Shown: positions 1 through 9,033 of the stretch, one piece after another
How positions within the stretch are numbered: the first letter of the stretch is position 1
Layout of the letters: each line of letters starts with the position of its first letter
NCBI RefSeq assembly: GCF_003061515.1
Contig: NZ_CP028924.1
Span: forward strand, 1,488,001 to 1,552,000
Length of the DNA: 64,000 nt
Reading direction: 5' to 3'
Source: Colwellia sp. Arc7-D
GTDB lineage: Bacteria > Pseudomonadota > Gammaproteobacteria > Enterobacterales > Alteromonadaceae
Notes under the pieces: model-generated
The model's input: only the letters and a program-made list of their open reading frames with translations
Told to the model about the DNA's origin: nothing
Database searches by the model: none
Made by a program: the position numbers and the translations under genes

Positions 1-1197
1 CTTTCCGCCTTTGAAGATTCAACAAACAATGGAGAGGGGCGTGATTTTATTTCTTTACGCACTCAAAAATCCTTCGGTGCAAATAAATTAGGTGTATCAG
101 TAAATCATGTAAATACTCCAACAATTGCTCGAAAAGCTATGATCCTATCATCTGATCTTCATTATAAATTATCTGAAAACAGTGAACTTAATGTTGGGAT
201 AATCCAATCAAGAATTGAACAGAACCTAGATAATACTAATGATATAGGTTGGTGGGTAACAGGCAGTTTGGATATTAATGACCATCATAATCATGAATAT
301 AGCTTATTTACTTATGGTGAAGACTTACAACTTAATGATATTGGCTATGTAAAACGTGTAAACAGAAAACAATTTGAGTATGAGTATGAATACCAGACAT
401 CAAATGTAGACTCTTTATATATTAGAGATATTGCTATAGGGCTTGAAACAGAACTAAAAACAAATTTTCAAAATGAAAAGCTCCCACACCTTATTGGAGC
501 GGGGATCGAAATAGTCACTCATAATGAGTTTGAGTATCAGGCTTCATTAGAGATGCTATCATCAGGATTTGATGACCTTGTTACTCGTGGTAACAATTCA
601 TTGTGGTTACCTTCTTCTTATAATATAGAGTTTGGCGTTTCTTCTCCTGAATATCTTTGGGGAAAATATAGTACGGAGTTATCTCTTGGAACAGAAGGGT
701 GGAAAGGTGATTTTTACAATATTAATGGCAGTATTGAACAACAGTTCAATGACAAGCTCCATGTAAGCCTTTCTGTTTCTCAATATAACAGTGACAGCTG
801 GATTGAGTGGAATGAGGGTAACTCTGTTGATGAGTTCAACTTTACAGAACAAGGCGTTGAATTAAATATAGATTTTAAAATCAGTGATAATCAAGAGTTA
901 AGGATTAAATTTGAAGCAATCATTGGTAAAGCCCAAAACCTATCAAATTACATAGTAGACAGCTACGGTTTCGCTGAACCTACAGAAAAAAGTGATGATT
1001 TTTCTTTTTCTGAAAATGCATTCCAACTACGTTATAAGTATTCTCTTTCTAAATTAACTGCTTTTTATCTGAGTTACGGTTTCGGTGGAGAATACGAGGA
1101 TGAAATTGCTAAGTTTGGTAAACGAAACCTTTATAAATATGCCCTCAAAGAAAAAGCTGCACATAATATCTTTGCTAAGTTGCGTTTAAGCTTTTAA
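1..1197 (+). CDS. Outer-membrane beta-barrel protein, C-terminal part (5' end outside window)
   Basis: The reading frame is open from base 1 without a start, so this is the C-terminal ~398 residues of a longer protein; the ATG at 139 is internal. The sequence alternates polar and aromatic/hydrophobic residues in short strands and ends in Leu-Arg-Leu-Ser-Phe, the terminal-Phe signature of Gram-negative outer-membrane barrels. A strand reading NDIGYVKR and the late segment FQLRYKYSLSKLTAFYLSYG recall the barrel of DUF5916 proteins, which usually carry an N-terminal CBM9-like domain, but that assignment is from memory and weak. It is followed 131 bp downstream by an Omp85-like gene on the same strand, so it may belong to the envelope cluster. 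Confident: OMP barrel. Uncertain: family and substrate. Confidence 0.6.
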   Translation, partial: LSAFEDSTNNGEGRDFISLRTQKSFGANKLGVSVNHVNTPTIARKAMILSSDLHYKLSENSELNVGIIQSRIEQNLDNTNDIGWWVTGSLDINDHHNHEYSLFTYGEDLQLNDIGYVKRVNRKQFEYEYEYQTSNVDSLYIRDIAIGLETELKTNFQNEKLPHLIGAGIEIVTHNEFEYQASLEMLSSGFDDLVTRGNNSLWLPSSYNIEFGVSSPEYLWGKYSTELSLGTEGWKGDFYNINGSIEQQFNDKLHVSLSVSQYNSDSWIEWNEGNSVDEFNFTEQGVELNIDFKISDNQELRIKFEAIIGKAQNLSNYIVDSYGFAEPTEKSDDFSFSENAFQLRYKYSLSKLTAFYLSYGFGGEYEDEIAKFGKRNLYKYALKEKAAHNIFAKLRLSF

Positions 1198-1328
1198 CCC
1201 TTAGTTATATTGAAATATTTGCCAATATTCTAGAATATTCAGTTTAACTTACTTCAAATATCAGTTTTAATTCAGCGAGTCTTAAGTCTAGTTTTTTAAC
1301 ATATAAACACTTAATAAAAGGTGTTTAT

Positions 1329-2927
1329 ATGTTCCCTTATATCAAATTTATTACCGTCACTTCCTTTTTAATACCTATGGTAGTTTTAGCAGAGGAAGAC
1401 ATTAAATGTAATCAAGCAATAAACATAAACTTTGTTAGAAATGACATCTTTGATCTTTCCGATAACGATACGATATTTCTGCATGAATGGGCCAACTTTC
1501 TTCATATAAAAACAAAAGAAATTACTGTCATAAATGAATCTGCTTTTTTTATTGGAAAGTGCCAAATTTCCGATGAAGATCAGCAAGAACTTGAACGTCA
1601 TCTTCGTAGTAAAAAATATATAAGAAGTGCTGAGGTCACTAAAGACAACGATATTATTAAGGTAGAAACCTGGGACAATTGGTCTTTAATGCCAACTTTT
1701 GATTTTGGTAGAAAGGGTGGGAAAAACAAATATGCTATCGGTATAAAAGACAGGAATCTACTAGGCTTAGGCATTGATGCTGAGTTTGAATATTTTAGTA
1801 ATGATCAACGTACCGGCTATAAAATTGATACGCAATTCCCATTGTTTTTACAAAACAATATTAGTGCGAGCATTCGACTAACAGATAATGATGATGGTGG
1901 AAGCCAAGCGGTATTCTTAACAAAGAAATTTGTCAGCTTTGATACTAAAAATGCTTTTCAAATTGGTTTTGATAATTTTGAACAACAAGATACGCAATAC
2001 GAAAATGGGGTTGAGTCAAGGAAGTACCATCACGAAAAAAACAAGTATACAGCCAGTTGGTATTGGCTTCAAAGTAACACTTTAAAAGATACTTTGCGCT
2101 TTGGAATAGGTTATACAAGTGAGCAGCATTTATTTAAAAAATTAAATAACAATATGTCGATAAGTCAGGTTGAATATGCAGACATACCTGTTAATCGAGA
2201 TTTTAATTACCCTTTTCTTGCCGTTGAGTATTTACAAAAAGACTACCGAAAACTCACTAACCTTAATTTAATTAATCAAATTGAAGACTTTAACCTAGGC
2301 TGGAATGCCACGCTAAATATTGGAACAGATTTAAGCAATAACCCAAGCTCTCCTGCGTTTATTTGGCAAGGTCACCTCTCTAAAGGACTAAGTGTATTTG
2401 ATGATGCTTATTGGCTTTTTGAAGCATCATTCCAAGGAGAGTTATATGATACATCGACACAAAAAGACAGGATTTTACTTACGGTAAGTAATGAGTATTT
2501 CCATAAGTTTAATAAAAACTGGGGCGGATATTTTAAAAATATAACGCAATCAAGTAAGAACCAATATTTAGACTCTCCACTAGTTTTAGGAGGGGAAACA
2601 GGCGTTCGAGGCTTCCCATTACAGTATCAACATGGTGAGCATAGTACGCAGTTTACCTTCGAAGCACGCTACTACCCCCACATTAATATTTATAAGTTAC
2701 TTGAATTAGGTGGTGCCGCCTTTATAGATACGGGGCGTATTTTTGGTCAATCTGAATTATCAAAAACACAATCACCTTGGATGACCTCTGTTGGACTAGG
2801 CGCACGCCTTTACTCCACCCATTCAAGTGAAGCTCGCGTTATTCACCTCGATATTATCAAACCTATTACGTCTGATCTCAATGTTAACGGTATTGAGTTT
2901 CGTATTACGACAAAACATTCTTTTTAA
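1329..2927 (+). CDS. Omp85/BamA-TamA-like outer-membrane protein (bacterial surface antigen D15 type)
   Basis: This 532-residue protein has a signal peptide (about residues 1-21, cleaved at Val-Leu-Ala/Glu-Glu). A short periplasmic region follows, with one POTRA-like segment (about 28-115), then a beta-barrel. The hallmark Omp85 motif is visible at 421-429 (GGETGVRGF), followed by paired strands ending in Thr-Lys-His-Ser-Phe. BamA has five POTRA domains and TamA three, so a single one makes this a minimal member of unknown client. It starts at an ATG preceded by AAGGTG and ends 11 bp before the phosphoethanolamine transferase gene, implying cotranscription with the envelope-modification genes. 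Omp85 proteins insert or translocate proteins, and some act on lipids or polysaccharides; which applies here cannot be told from sequence. Confidence 0.85.
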   Translation: MFPYIKFITVTSFLIPMVVLAEEDIKCNQAININFVRNDIFDLSDNDTIFLHEWANFLHIKTKEITVINESAFFIGKCQISDEDQQELERHLRSKKYIRSAEVTKDNDIIKVETWDNWSLMPTFDFGRKGGKNKYAIGIKDRNLLGLGIDAEFEYFSNDQRTGYKIDTQFPLFLQNNISASIRLTDNDDGGSQAVFLTKKFVSFDTKNAFQIGFDNFEQQDTQYENGVESRKYHHEKNKYTASWYWLQSNTLKDTLRFGIGYTSEQHLFKKLNNNMSISQVEYADIPVNRDFNYPFLAVEYLQKDYRKLTNLNLINQIEDFNLGWNATLNIGTDLSNNPSSPAFIWQGHLSKGLSVFDDAYWLFEASFQGELYDTSTQKDRILLTVSNEYFHKFNKNWGGYFKNITQSSKNQYLDSPLVLGGETGVRGFPLQYQHGEHSTQFTFEARYYPHINIYKLLELGGAAFIDTGRIFGQSELSKTQSPWMTSVGLGARLYSTHSSEARVIHLDIIKPITSDLNVNGIEFRITTKHSF

Positions 2928-2938
2928 GGTATTACTCA

Positions 2939-4621
2939 GTGAAAAAGCTCATCAATTATTTGAAAAAAATAACATTAACAACAAACCAATTGCTCATTAT
3001 TACATGTTGTTATATCGCACTTGTTTTAAATTTACCTTTTTTAAATAAAGTCACTGCTGCCATTGTCTCCTTAGATAATTATAGTGTGTTATTTTTACTT
3101 TCAGTTCCCATATTTTTATTATCTTTAACCATTATTATTCAAGGAGTATTTTCGTTTAGGTGGATAACAAAACCTATTCTTATATTTTCTGTTGTATCTT
3201 CTGCACTTATCTTTTATGCCACGGTAACCTACGGCATAGTTTTTGATTACGGGATGGTACAAAACACTGTAGAAACTGATACAGCGGAAGCATTTTCTTA
3301 TTTTAATATTTATTCCATTTTATTTTTTACACTATTTGGTTTGCTTCCAGCAGTATTGATTTATCGGGTTAAATTAACTTATAAACCATTTTTTGGGGAA
3401 TTACTTACTCGTTTAAAATTAATCAGTATAAGCTTTGGAGTTGCATTTTTAATTGGGGCTTTCTTCTATTCTAACTATGCTGCTGTTGGACGTAACAATA
3501 AAGAGGTTGTTAGTTATATTACTCCTTATAAAATGCTCGACTCAACAATTAAATTCATAAAAAGACACTACTTCTATCCTCCTCTTAAATTTAAGGTTTT
3601 AGATACAGCGCCTTTAATTGTTCGAGACAATAATAGTAAACACGTAACGGTAATGGTTTTAGGTGAAACGGCACGAGCGCAAAGTTTTTCACTTAATGGA
3701 TACGATAAACCAACAAATCAATTTACAGACAAATTAGGCATAGTGTCATTTTCTAATATGTCTTCATGTGGTACGGCTACAGCCGTATCTGTACCTTGTA
3801 TGTTTTCCAGATTAAATAAAGATAATTATGATAAGCGTATTGCAACCTCACAGCAAAATGCTGTTGATTTAATACATTTAGCAGGTGCTGATGTTTTATG
3901 GATAAGTAACAATAATGGTAGCTGTAAAGGCGTGTGCACTCGTGTTAAATCTATAAAAATACCTACCGATAAAAGTGACCCATTATGCGATGGTGAGTAT
4001 TGTTTTGATGAAGCTCTTTTGCGTCCATTAAAGGATAAACTCAATAATCTATCTCATGATAATACATTAATCGTTCTTCATATGATTGGATCACATGGCC
4101 CGACATATTACAAACGATATCCTAAAGAAAAGCGTGTTTTTAAACCTGATTGTAGAAGAAGCGATATTCAAAATTGTACTGAAGATGAACTCATCAACAC
4201 CTACGACAATACTATAGCTTATACAGATTTGGTGTTATCAAAAGCTATCAAAATGCTTAATAACATATCGCACGAGAAGAATGTCGAATCATCTTTACTT
4301 TATATATCAGACCATGGTGAATCACTGGGTGAAAGCGGAGTTTATCTTCATGGTTTGCCATATGCTTTTGCCCCTAAAGAGCAAACACATGTTCCTATGA
4401 TATTCTGGGCTGATCCTTCTCAAACCGACTTTAATCTTAATTGCTTGAATAAATCTGCAAGCTCAAAAATATCTCATGATAATGTTTTTGATACGTTACT
4501 GAGTATTATGTCTGTTAAAACAAGTGCGTATAAAGTTAACAATGATCCATTTCTTTCATGTAAATCACAAAGTGCGATCGCACGAATTTTAGTCCCAAAG
4601 AAAAATGAGGTAACCAACTAG
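2939..4621 (+). CDS. eptA: Phosphoethanolamine transferase (EptA/MCR-type sulfatase-fold enzyme)
   Basis: The protein transfers phosphoethanolamine from phosphatidylethanolamine to lipid A or another envelope acceptor, releasing diacylglycerol. It has 560 residues: about five N-terminal transmembrane helices (roughly 18-38, 48-70, 78-100, 122-142, 160-180), then a periplasmic alkaline-phosphatase-fold domain. Zinc-site and catalytic residues match the MCR/EptA pattern: Glu243 in GETAR, Thr281 nucleophile in CGTATA, Asp458-His459 in SDHGES, and His386 in GSHGP. Cysteine pairs at 277/287, 329/333, 350/355 and 404/413 fit the conserved disulfides. The start is GTG. The stop TAG overlaps the GTG of dgkA by one base (TAGTG), so translation is coupled. 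Known members give polymyxin resistance; whether this one does is not shown. No two-component regulator lies beside it. Confidence 0.93.
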   Translation: MKKLINYLKKITLTTNQLLIITCCYIALVLNLPFLNKVTAAIVSLDNYSVLFLLSVPIFLLSLTIIIQGVFSFRWITKPILIFSVVSSALIFYATVTYGIVFDYGMVQNTVETDTAEAFSYFNIYSILFFTLFGLLPAVLIYRVKLTYKPFFGELLTRLKLISISFGVAFLIGAFFYSNYAAVGRNNKEVVSYITPYKMLDSTIKFIKRHYFYPPLKFKVLDTAPLIVRDNNSKHVTVMVLGETARAQSFSLNGYDKPTNQFTDKLGIVSFSNMSSCGTATAVSVPCMFSRLNKDNYDKRIATSQQNAVDLIHLAGADVLWISNNNGSCKGVCTRVKSIKIPTDKSDPLCDGEYCFDEALLRPLKDKLNNLSHDNTLIVLHMIGSHGPTYYKRYPKEKRVFKPDCRRSDIQNCTEDELINTYDNTIAYTDLVLSKAIKMLNNISHEKNVESSLLYISDHGESLGESGVYLHGLPYAFAPKEQTHVPMIFWADPSQTDFNLNCLNKSASSKISHDNVFDTLLSIMSVKTSAYKVNNDPFLSCKSQSAIARILVPKKNEVTN

Positions 4622-4986
4622 TGTTTGATAACGAAAACAAACCAACAGGTGTAAAAAGAATACATCTAGCAACACTTAATTCATTGAGAGCTTTTAAGTG
4701 GCTTTACCATAATGAATCAGCATTTAAACAAGAGCTATTGTTACTACTTATTGCGATCCCTATTACTTTCATTTTCGATATAACTATGAAAGAGCAAATG
4801 GTTTTAATTATGGCTATTCTTTTCATCATTTTTACTGAGATTATTAATACTGCAATAGAAGCCGTTGTTGATAGAGTAGGGTTAGATATTCATCCTCTAT
4901 CCGGTTTAGCCAAAGACTTAGGCTCTGCTGCGGTAATGGTAAGTTTAATTATCGCAACAATCACTTGGGTAGTTGTACTAGTCTGA
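4621..4986 (+). CDS. dgkA: Diacylglycerol kinase, small integral-membrane type
   Basis: DgkA phosphorylates diacylglycerol to phosphatidic acid in the inner membrane, returning lipid to phospholipid synthesis. The 121-residue length and three transmembrane helices fit the prokaryotic family. The active-site helix contains TEIINTAIEAVVDR followed by LAKDLGSAAV, close to the E. coli DgkA motifs EILNSAIEAVVDR and RAKDMGSAAV; the catalytic Glu is the one in AIEAVVDR. The GTG start shares its first base with the stop of the upstream eptA gene. That coupling is biologically apt: EptA and LTA-synthase-like enzymes both consume phospholipid head groups and leave diacylglycerol, which DgkA detoxifies. 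dgkA beside eptA is a known arrangement in Gram-negative bacteria. Confidence 0.95.
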   Translation: MFDNENKPTGVKRIHLATLNSLRAFKWLYHNESAFKQELLLLLIAIPITFIFDITMKEQMVLIMAILFIIFTEIINTAIEAVVDRVGLDIHPLSGLAKDLGSAAVMVSLIIATITWVVVLV

Positions 4987-5033
4987 CACTCGCTAATTAT
5001 TGTATTAACCATTTCACTTTCAATGAGAATAAA

Positions 5034-5792
5034 ATGAATAACATCATTAAAGAAAATTTAATCAAAGTACCACAGATCACTTTAGGTTTTTGGGTAATAA
5101 AGGTGCTAGCGACCACACTAGGGGAAACGGGTGGTGACGCTGTTTCTATGTCTATGAATTTTGGGTATTTGCTTGGAACAATTATCTTTATGCTACTTTT
5201 TGTTTTGGCAGTTACCTTTCAAGTTCGGGCGTCAAAGTTTCATCCAAGCCTCTATTGGATGACAATTATTGCATCTACCACGGTAGGTACAACTTTAGCT
5301 GACTTTGCAGATAGATCATTAGGTATAGGTTATCTTGGAGGTACTATTCTGCTTGCTTCGCTTTTAATGACTACGCTTTTTGTATGGTTTAAAACAACAG
5401 GTAGTATTAGTGTATCTTCTATTGATAATGCTAAATCGGAGAGCTTTTATTGGATAACTATCATGTTTTCACAAACTCTTGGTACGGCTTTGGGAGATTG
5501 GACTGCTGATTATGGTAATTTAGGCTATGTAAATGCAGCATATATTTTCGCAAGTATGCTTCTTGTGGTTGTAGTATTGTACTTTGCAACTAAGGTATCA
5601 AGAACGATTTTATTTTGGTCTGCATTTGTTTTAACTCGTCCTTTAGGTGCTGTAATTGGAGACTATTTAGATAAGCCTGTAGCACAAGGAGGTTTGGAGT
5701 TTAGTCGATATGGCGCTTCTTTAACGCTATTGGCTATTATAATTTTGTTAATAATAGCGATTCCTCAGCGACCAGCAGATAAGCAACATTAA
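5034..5792 (+). CDS. Four-repeat DUF347 (COG4705) membrane protein
   Basis: This is a 252-residue inner-membrane protein made of four copies of a ~50-residue two-helix unit. Each unit carries a small-residue motif ending in Asp: TTLGETGGD (27-35), TTVGTTLAD (82-90), QTLGTALGD (147-155) and RPLGAVIGD (202-210). This is the DUF347 repeat architecture, whose biochemical function is unknown to me. An in-frame upstream start near 4965 would overlap dgkA and add a poor N-terminus, so the ATG at 5034 is preferred. It lies 47 bp after dgkA in the same direction and 93 bp before an LTA-synthase-like gene. The four conserved acidic residues within membrane segments suggest ion or metal binding; that is inference. 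Confidence 0.85.
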   Translation: MNNIIKENLIKVPQITLGFWVIKVLATTLGETGGDAVSMSMNFGYLLGTIIFMLLFVLAVTFQVRASKFHPSLYWMTIIASTTVGTTLADFADRSLGIGYLGGTILLASLLMTTLFVWFKTTGSISVSSIDNAKSESFYWITIMFSQTLGTALGDWTADYGNLGYVNAAYIFASMLLVVVVLYFATKVSRTILFWSAFVLTRPLGAVIGDYLDKPVAQGGLEFSRYGASLTLLAIIILLIIAIPQRPADKQH

Positions 5793-5885
5793 CGGCCAGA
5801 AACAGAATATTTTCAGTTTATAATCAGCTTATCTTAAGGTATATAAAATAGAGTAAGCATCGTGTACAACTAACGTAGTTAATCG

Positions 5886-7856
5886 ATGTTTACTTCAATT
5901 TCATATACTTTACGACCTTTCATAACATTTTCTTTCATCTTAATCCTTACTCTTTTTATTTCAAGAGCAGGGCTAAGTTTATGGCAATTTGAACGGTTCG
6001 ATGATTTAAGTAATATAGCTAAAGTATTATTTAATGGCTTCAGAATTGATTTAAGTACCATTGGCTATTTTCTAATATTACCAGCATTGCTACACCCATG
6101 GTTGATGCTTTCTAAATACCATAATATTTGGCTAAAAATATTAAAGATAATATTTTTCATTGTCTTTTTTACTGTACTATTTTTTGAGTTAGCAACACCT
6201 GCTTTTATTAATGAATATGGTTTCAGACCCAATAGATTATTTATTGAGTATTTATCTTATCCAGATGAAGTAATGTCTATGCTCTTTAATGGACATTTAC
6301 TGACATTATTTATTGTAACTTCCTTATTAATATTACCTATGAAATTTGTGTGGAAGTTGTTAAATAAGGTTGTTTACACAAAAACAACGAACATTTCCTC
6401 GGCACTATTATCTTCTGTATTTTCTTGTATGATTTTAGCTTTAGTGCTTTTTTTATGTGCTAGAGGTACTGTTGGCCACCGACCAATAAACCCTGCTTTT
6501 GCATACTTTTCTACAGATCCGTTAGTAAACTCTTTAACTCTAAACTCGATTTACAGTGTAGCTCATGCCTACAAGCAGTTTGGTAATGAAAAAAATGCAG
6601 CTAAACTTTATGGTAAAATGGATACAGATAAACTTATTAAACTTGTTAGGAAAGAAACTGGCTTAGCACCTCAATCTTTCAATAATGAACACCTTCCTAC
6701 TCTGACAACTCGTACTCCTGTTTACCAGGGGAAGCCTAAAAATCTTGTTATTATTTTAGAAGAAAGCTTAGGAGCACAATATGTTGGCTCACTTGGTGGG
6801 CTTTCACTTACACCTGAAATCGACAAGTTGAATAAGCAAGGTTGGGCTTTCAGTAACTTATTTGCAACGGGCACACGTTCTGTTAGAGGTATTGAAGCTG
6901 TCATTACTGGTTTTACCCCAACACCTGCAAGAGCTGTTGTTAAACTAGATAAATCGCAGCAGGGTTTTTTTACTATAGCTAGCTTACTCAAAGCTAACAA
7001 TTATACTACGCAATTTGTTTATGGTGGAGAGAGTCACTTCGATAACATGAAAAGCTTTTTCTTAGGAAATGGATTTTCTGATATTGTTGATTTTAAAGAT
7101 ATAAAGAACCCTCAGTTTGTGGGGTCTTGGGGAGCAAGTGATGGTGATTTATTTAAACAAGCAGATATTGAATTAACAAAGTTACACAACTCGAATCAAC
7201 CATTTTTCAGTTTTGTTTTCACATCAAGTAATCATGACCCTTTTGAAATTCCAGCAGGAGTGATTAAGCCGATTAAATACACTGAAGAACAACTTAATCA
7301 ATATAATGATAAAGAGCTATCACGGCATAAAGCTATACAATATGCTGATTATGCTTTAGGTCAGTTTATAGAAAACGCTAAAACTCAACCTTACTGGAAA
7401 GATACTATATTCCTTATTGTTGCAGATCATGACGCTAGAGTGGTGGGAAAAGATTTAGTTCCAATAAAGAACTTTCATATTCCAGGTGTAATACTTAATT
7501 CAGGAAAGAAACAGAGATTAGATAACCGTATAGTTAGTCAAATTGACTTAGCACCTACATTGTTATCTCTAATGGGGGTAACTAACAAGTCTCCTATGCT
7601 TGGACATGATTTAAACAATCCTAATGCCTCTAATAGAGCAATGATGCAGTACGCTGATAATTTTGCTTACATGAAAAATAACGAAGTCACAATTCTCCAA
7701 CCAGAGAAACAGCCACTGAATTTTACTTATGATTTATTAAATAAGAAATTAGCCCCTCAAGCCAGTAATAACGAATTATCGGATATAGCCTTAGCTCATG
7801 TGCTTTGGGGAAGCTTAGCTTATAAAATGGAATGGTATTCAAGTAATTACGAATAA
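5886..7856 (+). CDS. LTA-synthase-like phosphoglycerol transferase (sulfatase family)
   Basis: The 656-residue protein has about five N-terminal transmembrane helices (within 1-200) and a large extracytoplasmic sulfatase-fold domain. Catalytic signatures are EES at 292-294 (metal-binding Glu), Thr330 in GTRSVRG (expected nucleophile), and Asp514-His515 in ADHDARV (metal ligands). This is the LtaS/OpgB superfamily pattern. In Gram-negative bacteria such enzymes usually move phosphoglycerol from phosphatidylglycerol onto periplasmic glucans or other glycans, releasing diacylglycerol. The TRSVRG-type nucleophile region resembles the proteobacterial LTA-synthase-family group more than firmicute LtaS. 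It closes the envelope cluster, with no clear terminator seen after it. The acceptor is unknown. Confidence 0.88.
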   Translation: MFTSISYTLRPFITFSFILILTLFISRAGLSLWQFERFDDLSNIAKVLFNGFRIDLSTIGYFLILPALLHPWLMLSKYHNIWLKILKIIFFIVFFTVLFFELATPAFINEYGFRPNRLFIEYLSYPDEVMSMLFNGHLLTLFIVTSLLILPMKFVWKLLNKVVYTKTTNISSALLSSVFSCMILALVLFLCARGTVGHRPINPAFAYFSTDPLVNSLTLNSIYSVAHAYKQFGNEKNAAKLYGKMDTDKLIKLVRKETGLAPQSFNNEHLPTLTTRTPVYQGKPKNLVIILEESLGAQYVGSLGGLSLTPEIDKLNKQGWAFSNLFATGTRSVRGIEAVITGFTPTPARAVVKLDKSQQGFFTIASLLKANNYTTQFVYGGESHFDNMKSFFLGNGFSDIVDFKDIKNPQFVGSWGASDGDLFKQADIELTKLHNSNQPFFSFVFTSSNHDPFEIPAGVIKPIKYTEEQLNQYNDKELSRHKAIQYADYALGQFIENAKTQPYWKDTIFLIVADHDARVVGKDLVPIKNFHIPGVILNSGKKQRLDNRIVSQIDLAPTLLSLMGVTNKSPMLGHDLNNPNASNRAMMQYADNFAYMKNNEVTILQPEKQPLNFTYDLLNKKLAPQASNNELSDIALAHVLWGSLAYKMEWYSSNYE

Positions 7857-8401
7857 TTTAATGGTCATTGTTTGAATACACCACAATAAATATCATAAGT
7901 TAGAATCAACACTTTTAGATGACTGCTTTGGTGGCCCGTTGTCTATTAAGATGAAACAATGCCAGTGCCTTCTGAACACCAAAAATAGCTCAAAATATTA
8001 TCGATGCTAACGACCGCTTAGTCGGATATCTTGTCGTTAATGAAGCCAAGACTAACGTCCGGTTTCGTATCTTTGTTAACCTTAAGCTAGTGACCATTAG
8101 AGACTTCTTCAGCTAGCCAAAAGCGGAAGTAGATCATTCATCAACACAGTTCAGGTCATGCCACAAACCGGTCTAAATTATTAGAGCAAAAAACTCCATT
8201 TTTATGTCAGCTATTTTCAATGATTGCTGACATTAGCAGTATTTTCTATGGCGTTAACGCCTCTTGGTATACAAACTCCAAACTTGGGTTGATGAAGCGA
8301 CCATCACATCATGACAGATCAACTCACGGCAAAATCTGTGCCTGTCATAATTTCACCAGAAGAACTATATTCTTTTTATTATCATGATTTAGAAACATGC
8401 T
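7857..8401. other. Intergenic region with decayed repeat relics
   Basis: No open reading frame here looks protein-like. The segment 7921-8090 contains blocks (TGGTGGC near 7929, GTCGGAT near 8020, CTTAAGCTAG near 8080) that recur in the same order at 13127-13254. A short inverted sequence at 8204-8234 (ATGTCAGC ... GCTGACAT) has a counterpart at 11738-11771. I take these as decayed copies of a dispersed intergenic element, not as a gene. Confidence 0.4.
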
Positions 8402-8875
8402 TTATATATCTACACAATTAAGAGGTAGTGCTAAGCTAACTTTTGTTCTGCCCATAACAACAGATGTTTTAAAATGCAGAACAGCAATATCACTAAAAAA
8501 GAATAATTGAGTAAATTCTTCGAAATTTTCCATATCTTTTGCTGTCACTATCAGTACGAAATCCGCTTCACCTGTAATGTAATAACACTGCTGGATATTA
8601 TTATTGTTTTTTACTTTGTTTTTAAAATAATTGAAACAATCGTTATAATTTCTATTTAGTTGTACAGATATAATAAAGGTCATTGATTGGTTTACCGCAT
8701 TAGGCGATATTATCGCTACTTCCTGAGCGATAACTTTATTATCTCTTAAGCGCTTTAAGTGTCGCTGTATACTTGCCGTCGATAATCCTACTTCCTCAGA
8801 AAGCTGCTCAACAGAAGTTTTTACATCTATTTGCAATAATTCCAATATTTTTAGATCTTGCTTACTTAATTTCAT
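8402..8875 (-). CDS. Lrp/AsnC-family transcriptional regulator
   Basis: The 157-residue protein begins with the typical Lrp winged-helix N-terminus (residues 1-60), containing the LS.ASIQRHLKRL recognition segment. It continues into the alpha/beta RAM ligand-binding domain (about 65-145), with the CYYITGEADFVLIV strand typical of AsnC proteins. Such regulators sense an amino acid or related metabolite and commonly act on a divergent neighbour. The divergent gene here is an aldehyde dehydrogenase followed by a homoserine dehydrogenase, so the ligand may be homoserine, aspartate semialdehyde or aspartate (inference). The 158-bp divergent spacer is very AT-rich with near-palindromic stretches (AATAATTATTGATATTATT, about 8891-8909) that could be operators. 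It resembles the doeX-doeC layout of ectoine catabolism, but doeA and doeB are absent. Confidence 0.93.
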   Translation of the reverse strand: MKLSKQDLKILELLQIDVKTSVEQLSEEVGLSTASIQRHLKRLRDNKVIAQEVAIISPNAVNQSMTFIISVQLNRNYNDCFNYFKNKVKNNNNIQQCYYITGEADFVLIVTAKDMENFEEFTQLFFFSDIAVLHFKTSVVMGRTKVSLALPLNCVDI

Positions 8876-9033
8876 AACTCAATGTACCTCAATAATTATT
8901 GATATTATTAAATCAATATAATCTAAAAGAGGGTGTTTTACACTCGTTAATTTTAAAATTAAGACTGATGTGCATCATAATTGATAGGTAAAATATCTAT
9001 AGTTCGCTAAATCATTAAAAAAGGAAAATCTCC
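8876..9033. promoter_or_regulatory. Divergent promoter region between the Lrp-like regulator and the aldehyde dehydrogenase
   Basis: This 158-bp AT-rich spacer must hold both promoters. The stretch at about 8891-8925 contains overlapping AT-rich inverted sequences (ATTATTGATATTATT, then AAATCAATATAAT), as expected for degenerate Lrp-type sites. No precise operator can be assigned by eye. AAGGA before the ATG at 9034 is the ribosome-binding site. Confidence 0.45.
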
